Source: Planctomycetaceae bacterium (GTDB lineage Bacteria; Planctomycetota; Planctomycetia; Pirellulales; Thermoguttaceae). From it: a DNA stretch of 6,272 nucleotides. The position numbers and the translations under genes are program-made. Shown here in pieces: positions 6,124 to 6,272 of the stretch (position 1 is the stretch's first letter; every line of letters starts with the position of its first letter). The notes beneath the pieces are model-generated. The model saw nothing but the letters and a program-made list of their open reading frames with translations, made no database searches and had not been told where the DNA came from. The stretch is from the NCBI GenBank assembly GCA_031282385.1, contig JAITDV010000290.1:1-6272 (forward strand). The letters run 5' to 3'.

Positions 6124-6191
6124 TAGACCTTTTCGCTAACCTGTAGGAGACCACCCCTGACCCTTCCGAAGGAGGGGAATTATTCGCCTCC
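6124..6191 (-). repeat. Right arm of the inverted repeat flanking the window
   Basis: The reverse complement of 6-72, with one T for C change at 6164 and one extra T in AATTATT. It begins five bases after the stop of the small membrane protein. It includes the hairpin CCCTTCC, GAA, GGAGGGG (6161-6177), where the T for C change leaves a G-T wobble pair. Two such long arms facing each other around 6.1 kb could recombine and invert the interval. Confidence 0.85.
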
Positions 6192-6228
6192 TTCGGAGGC
6201 ATCTTCTTATTCCCCTCCTTCGGAGGGG
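6161..6228. terminator. Cluster of three G+C-rich hairpins
   Basis: Three stem-loops with three-base loops follow each other: CCCTTCC/GGAGGGG (6161-6177), GCCTCC/GGAGGC (6186-6200) and CCCCTCC/GGAGGGG (6212-6228). They are symmetrical, so they would fold in transcripts from either strand and could end transcription of the small membrane protein gene. Only short T-rich stretches follow (ATCTTCTTATT after the second), so termination is plausible rather than shown. Confidence 0.45.
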
Positions 6229-6242
6229 CTAGGGGTGGTCTC
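6212..6242 (+). repeat. Direct copy of the left-arm hairpin unit
   Basis: This 31-base unit equals 19-49 except for two neighbouring bases (CT for TC after the hairpin): a CCCCTCCTTCGGAGGGG palindrome, then AGGGGTGGTCTC. Beyond it the sequence diverges from the left arm (GGAGGAGTTAAAGGCGG rather than CTACAGG). It therefore lies head to head with the right arm, which shows that the hairpin unit is itself a multi-copy element. Confidence 0.75.
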
Positions 6243-6272
6243 GGAGGAGTTAAAGGCGGTTTTTCGTTGTAG

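Noticed and set aside
6..6191. Composite transposon defined by the inverted arms
   Set aside because: No transposase, integrase or relaxase is encoded, no target duplication can be seen, and the enclosed genes are housekeeping or regulatory types. Kept only as a recombination question.
6161..6228. Possible CRISPR array from repeated CTCCTTCGGAGG units
   Set aside because: The units are short palindromes at irregular distances and in mixed orientation without uniform spacers. No cas gene is present.

Overview
The window is A+T-rich bacterial DNA with four complete genes, all on the + strand. No gene is a clear taxonomic marker. A Gfo/Idh/MocA oxidoreductase with the KWYRTQQYYDSG and GGGALMNQAIHTID motifs, a short RlmI-type methyltransferase without a recognisable PUA domain, starts without Shine-Dalgarno sequences, and abundant intergenic repeats together suggest a low-GC relative of the Planctomycetota. 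This is an inference of moderate to low confidence.

Layout: (1) 1-72 is a G+C-rich hairpin repeat that recurs, inverted and almost identical, at 6124-6191, so the four genes lie between two inverted arms. (2) 73-680 has no supported gene. It holds two inverted copies (341-445 and 484-600) of a roughly 105-bp repeat, here called repeat R. (3) 681-1736 is the Gfo/Idh/MocA oxidoreductase. (4) 1737-2069 holds an A+T-rich nested inverted repeat. (5) 2070-4655 is a soluble PAS hybrid histidine kinase with two receivers, an HPt domain and an unusual five-cysteine linker. (6) 4669-4769 is a third copy of R, followed directly by (7) the methyltransferase at 4770-5726. (8) 5736-5840 is a fourth copy of R, followed directly by (9) a small acidic single-pass membrane protein at 5841-6119. 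(10) 6124-6272 holds the right arm and further hairpins.

The genes do not form an obvious pathway. Intergenic gaps of 114 to 333 bases, each with hairpins or repeats, suggest separate transcription rather than one operon. The most interesting signal is repeat R. Its four copies share a TGTTCACAC head, a hairpin with a following T-run whose stem is kept by paired base changes, a promoter-like -35/-10 pair in at least the best copies, and an A+T-rich tail. In two copies that tail ends exactly at the ATG of the next gene. R therefore looks like a portable terminator-plus-promoter cassette, or a recurrent gene-start module, rather than inert spacer.
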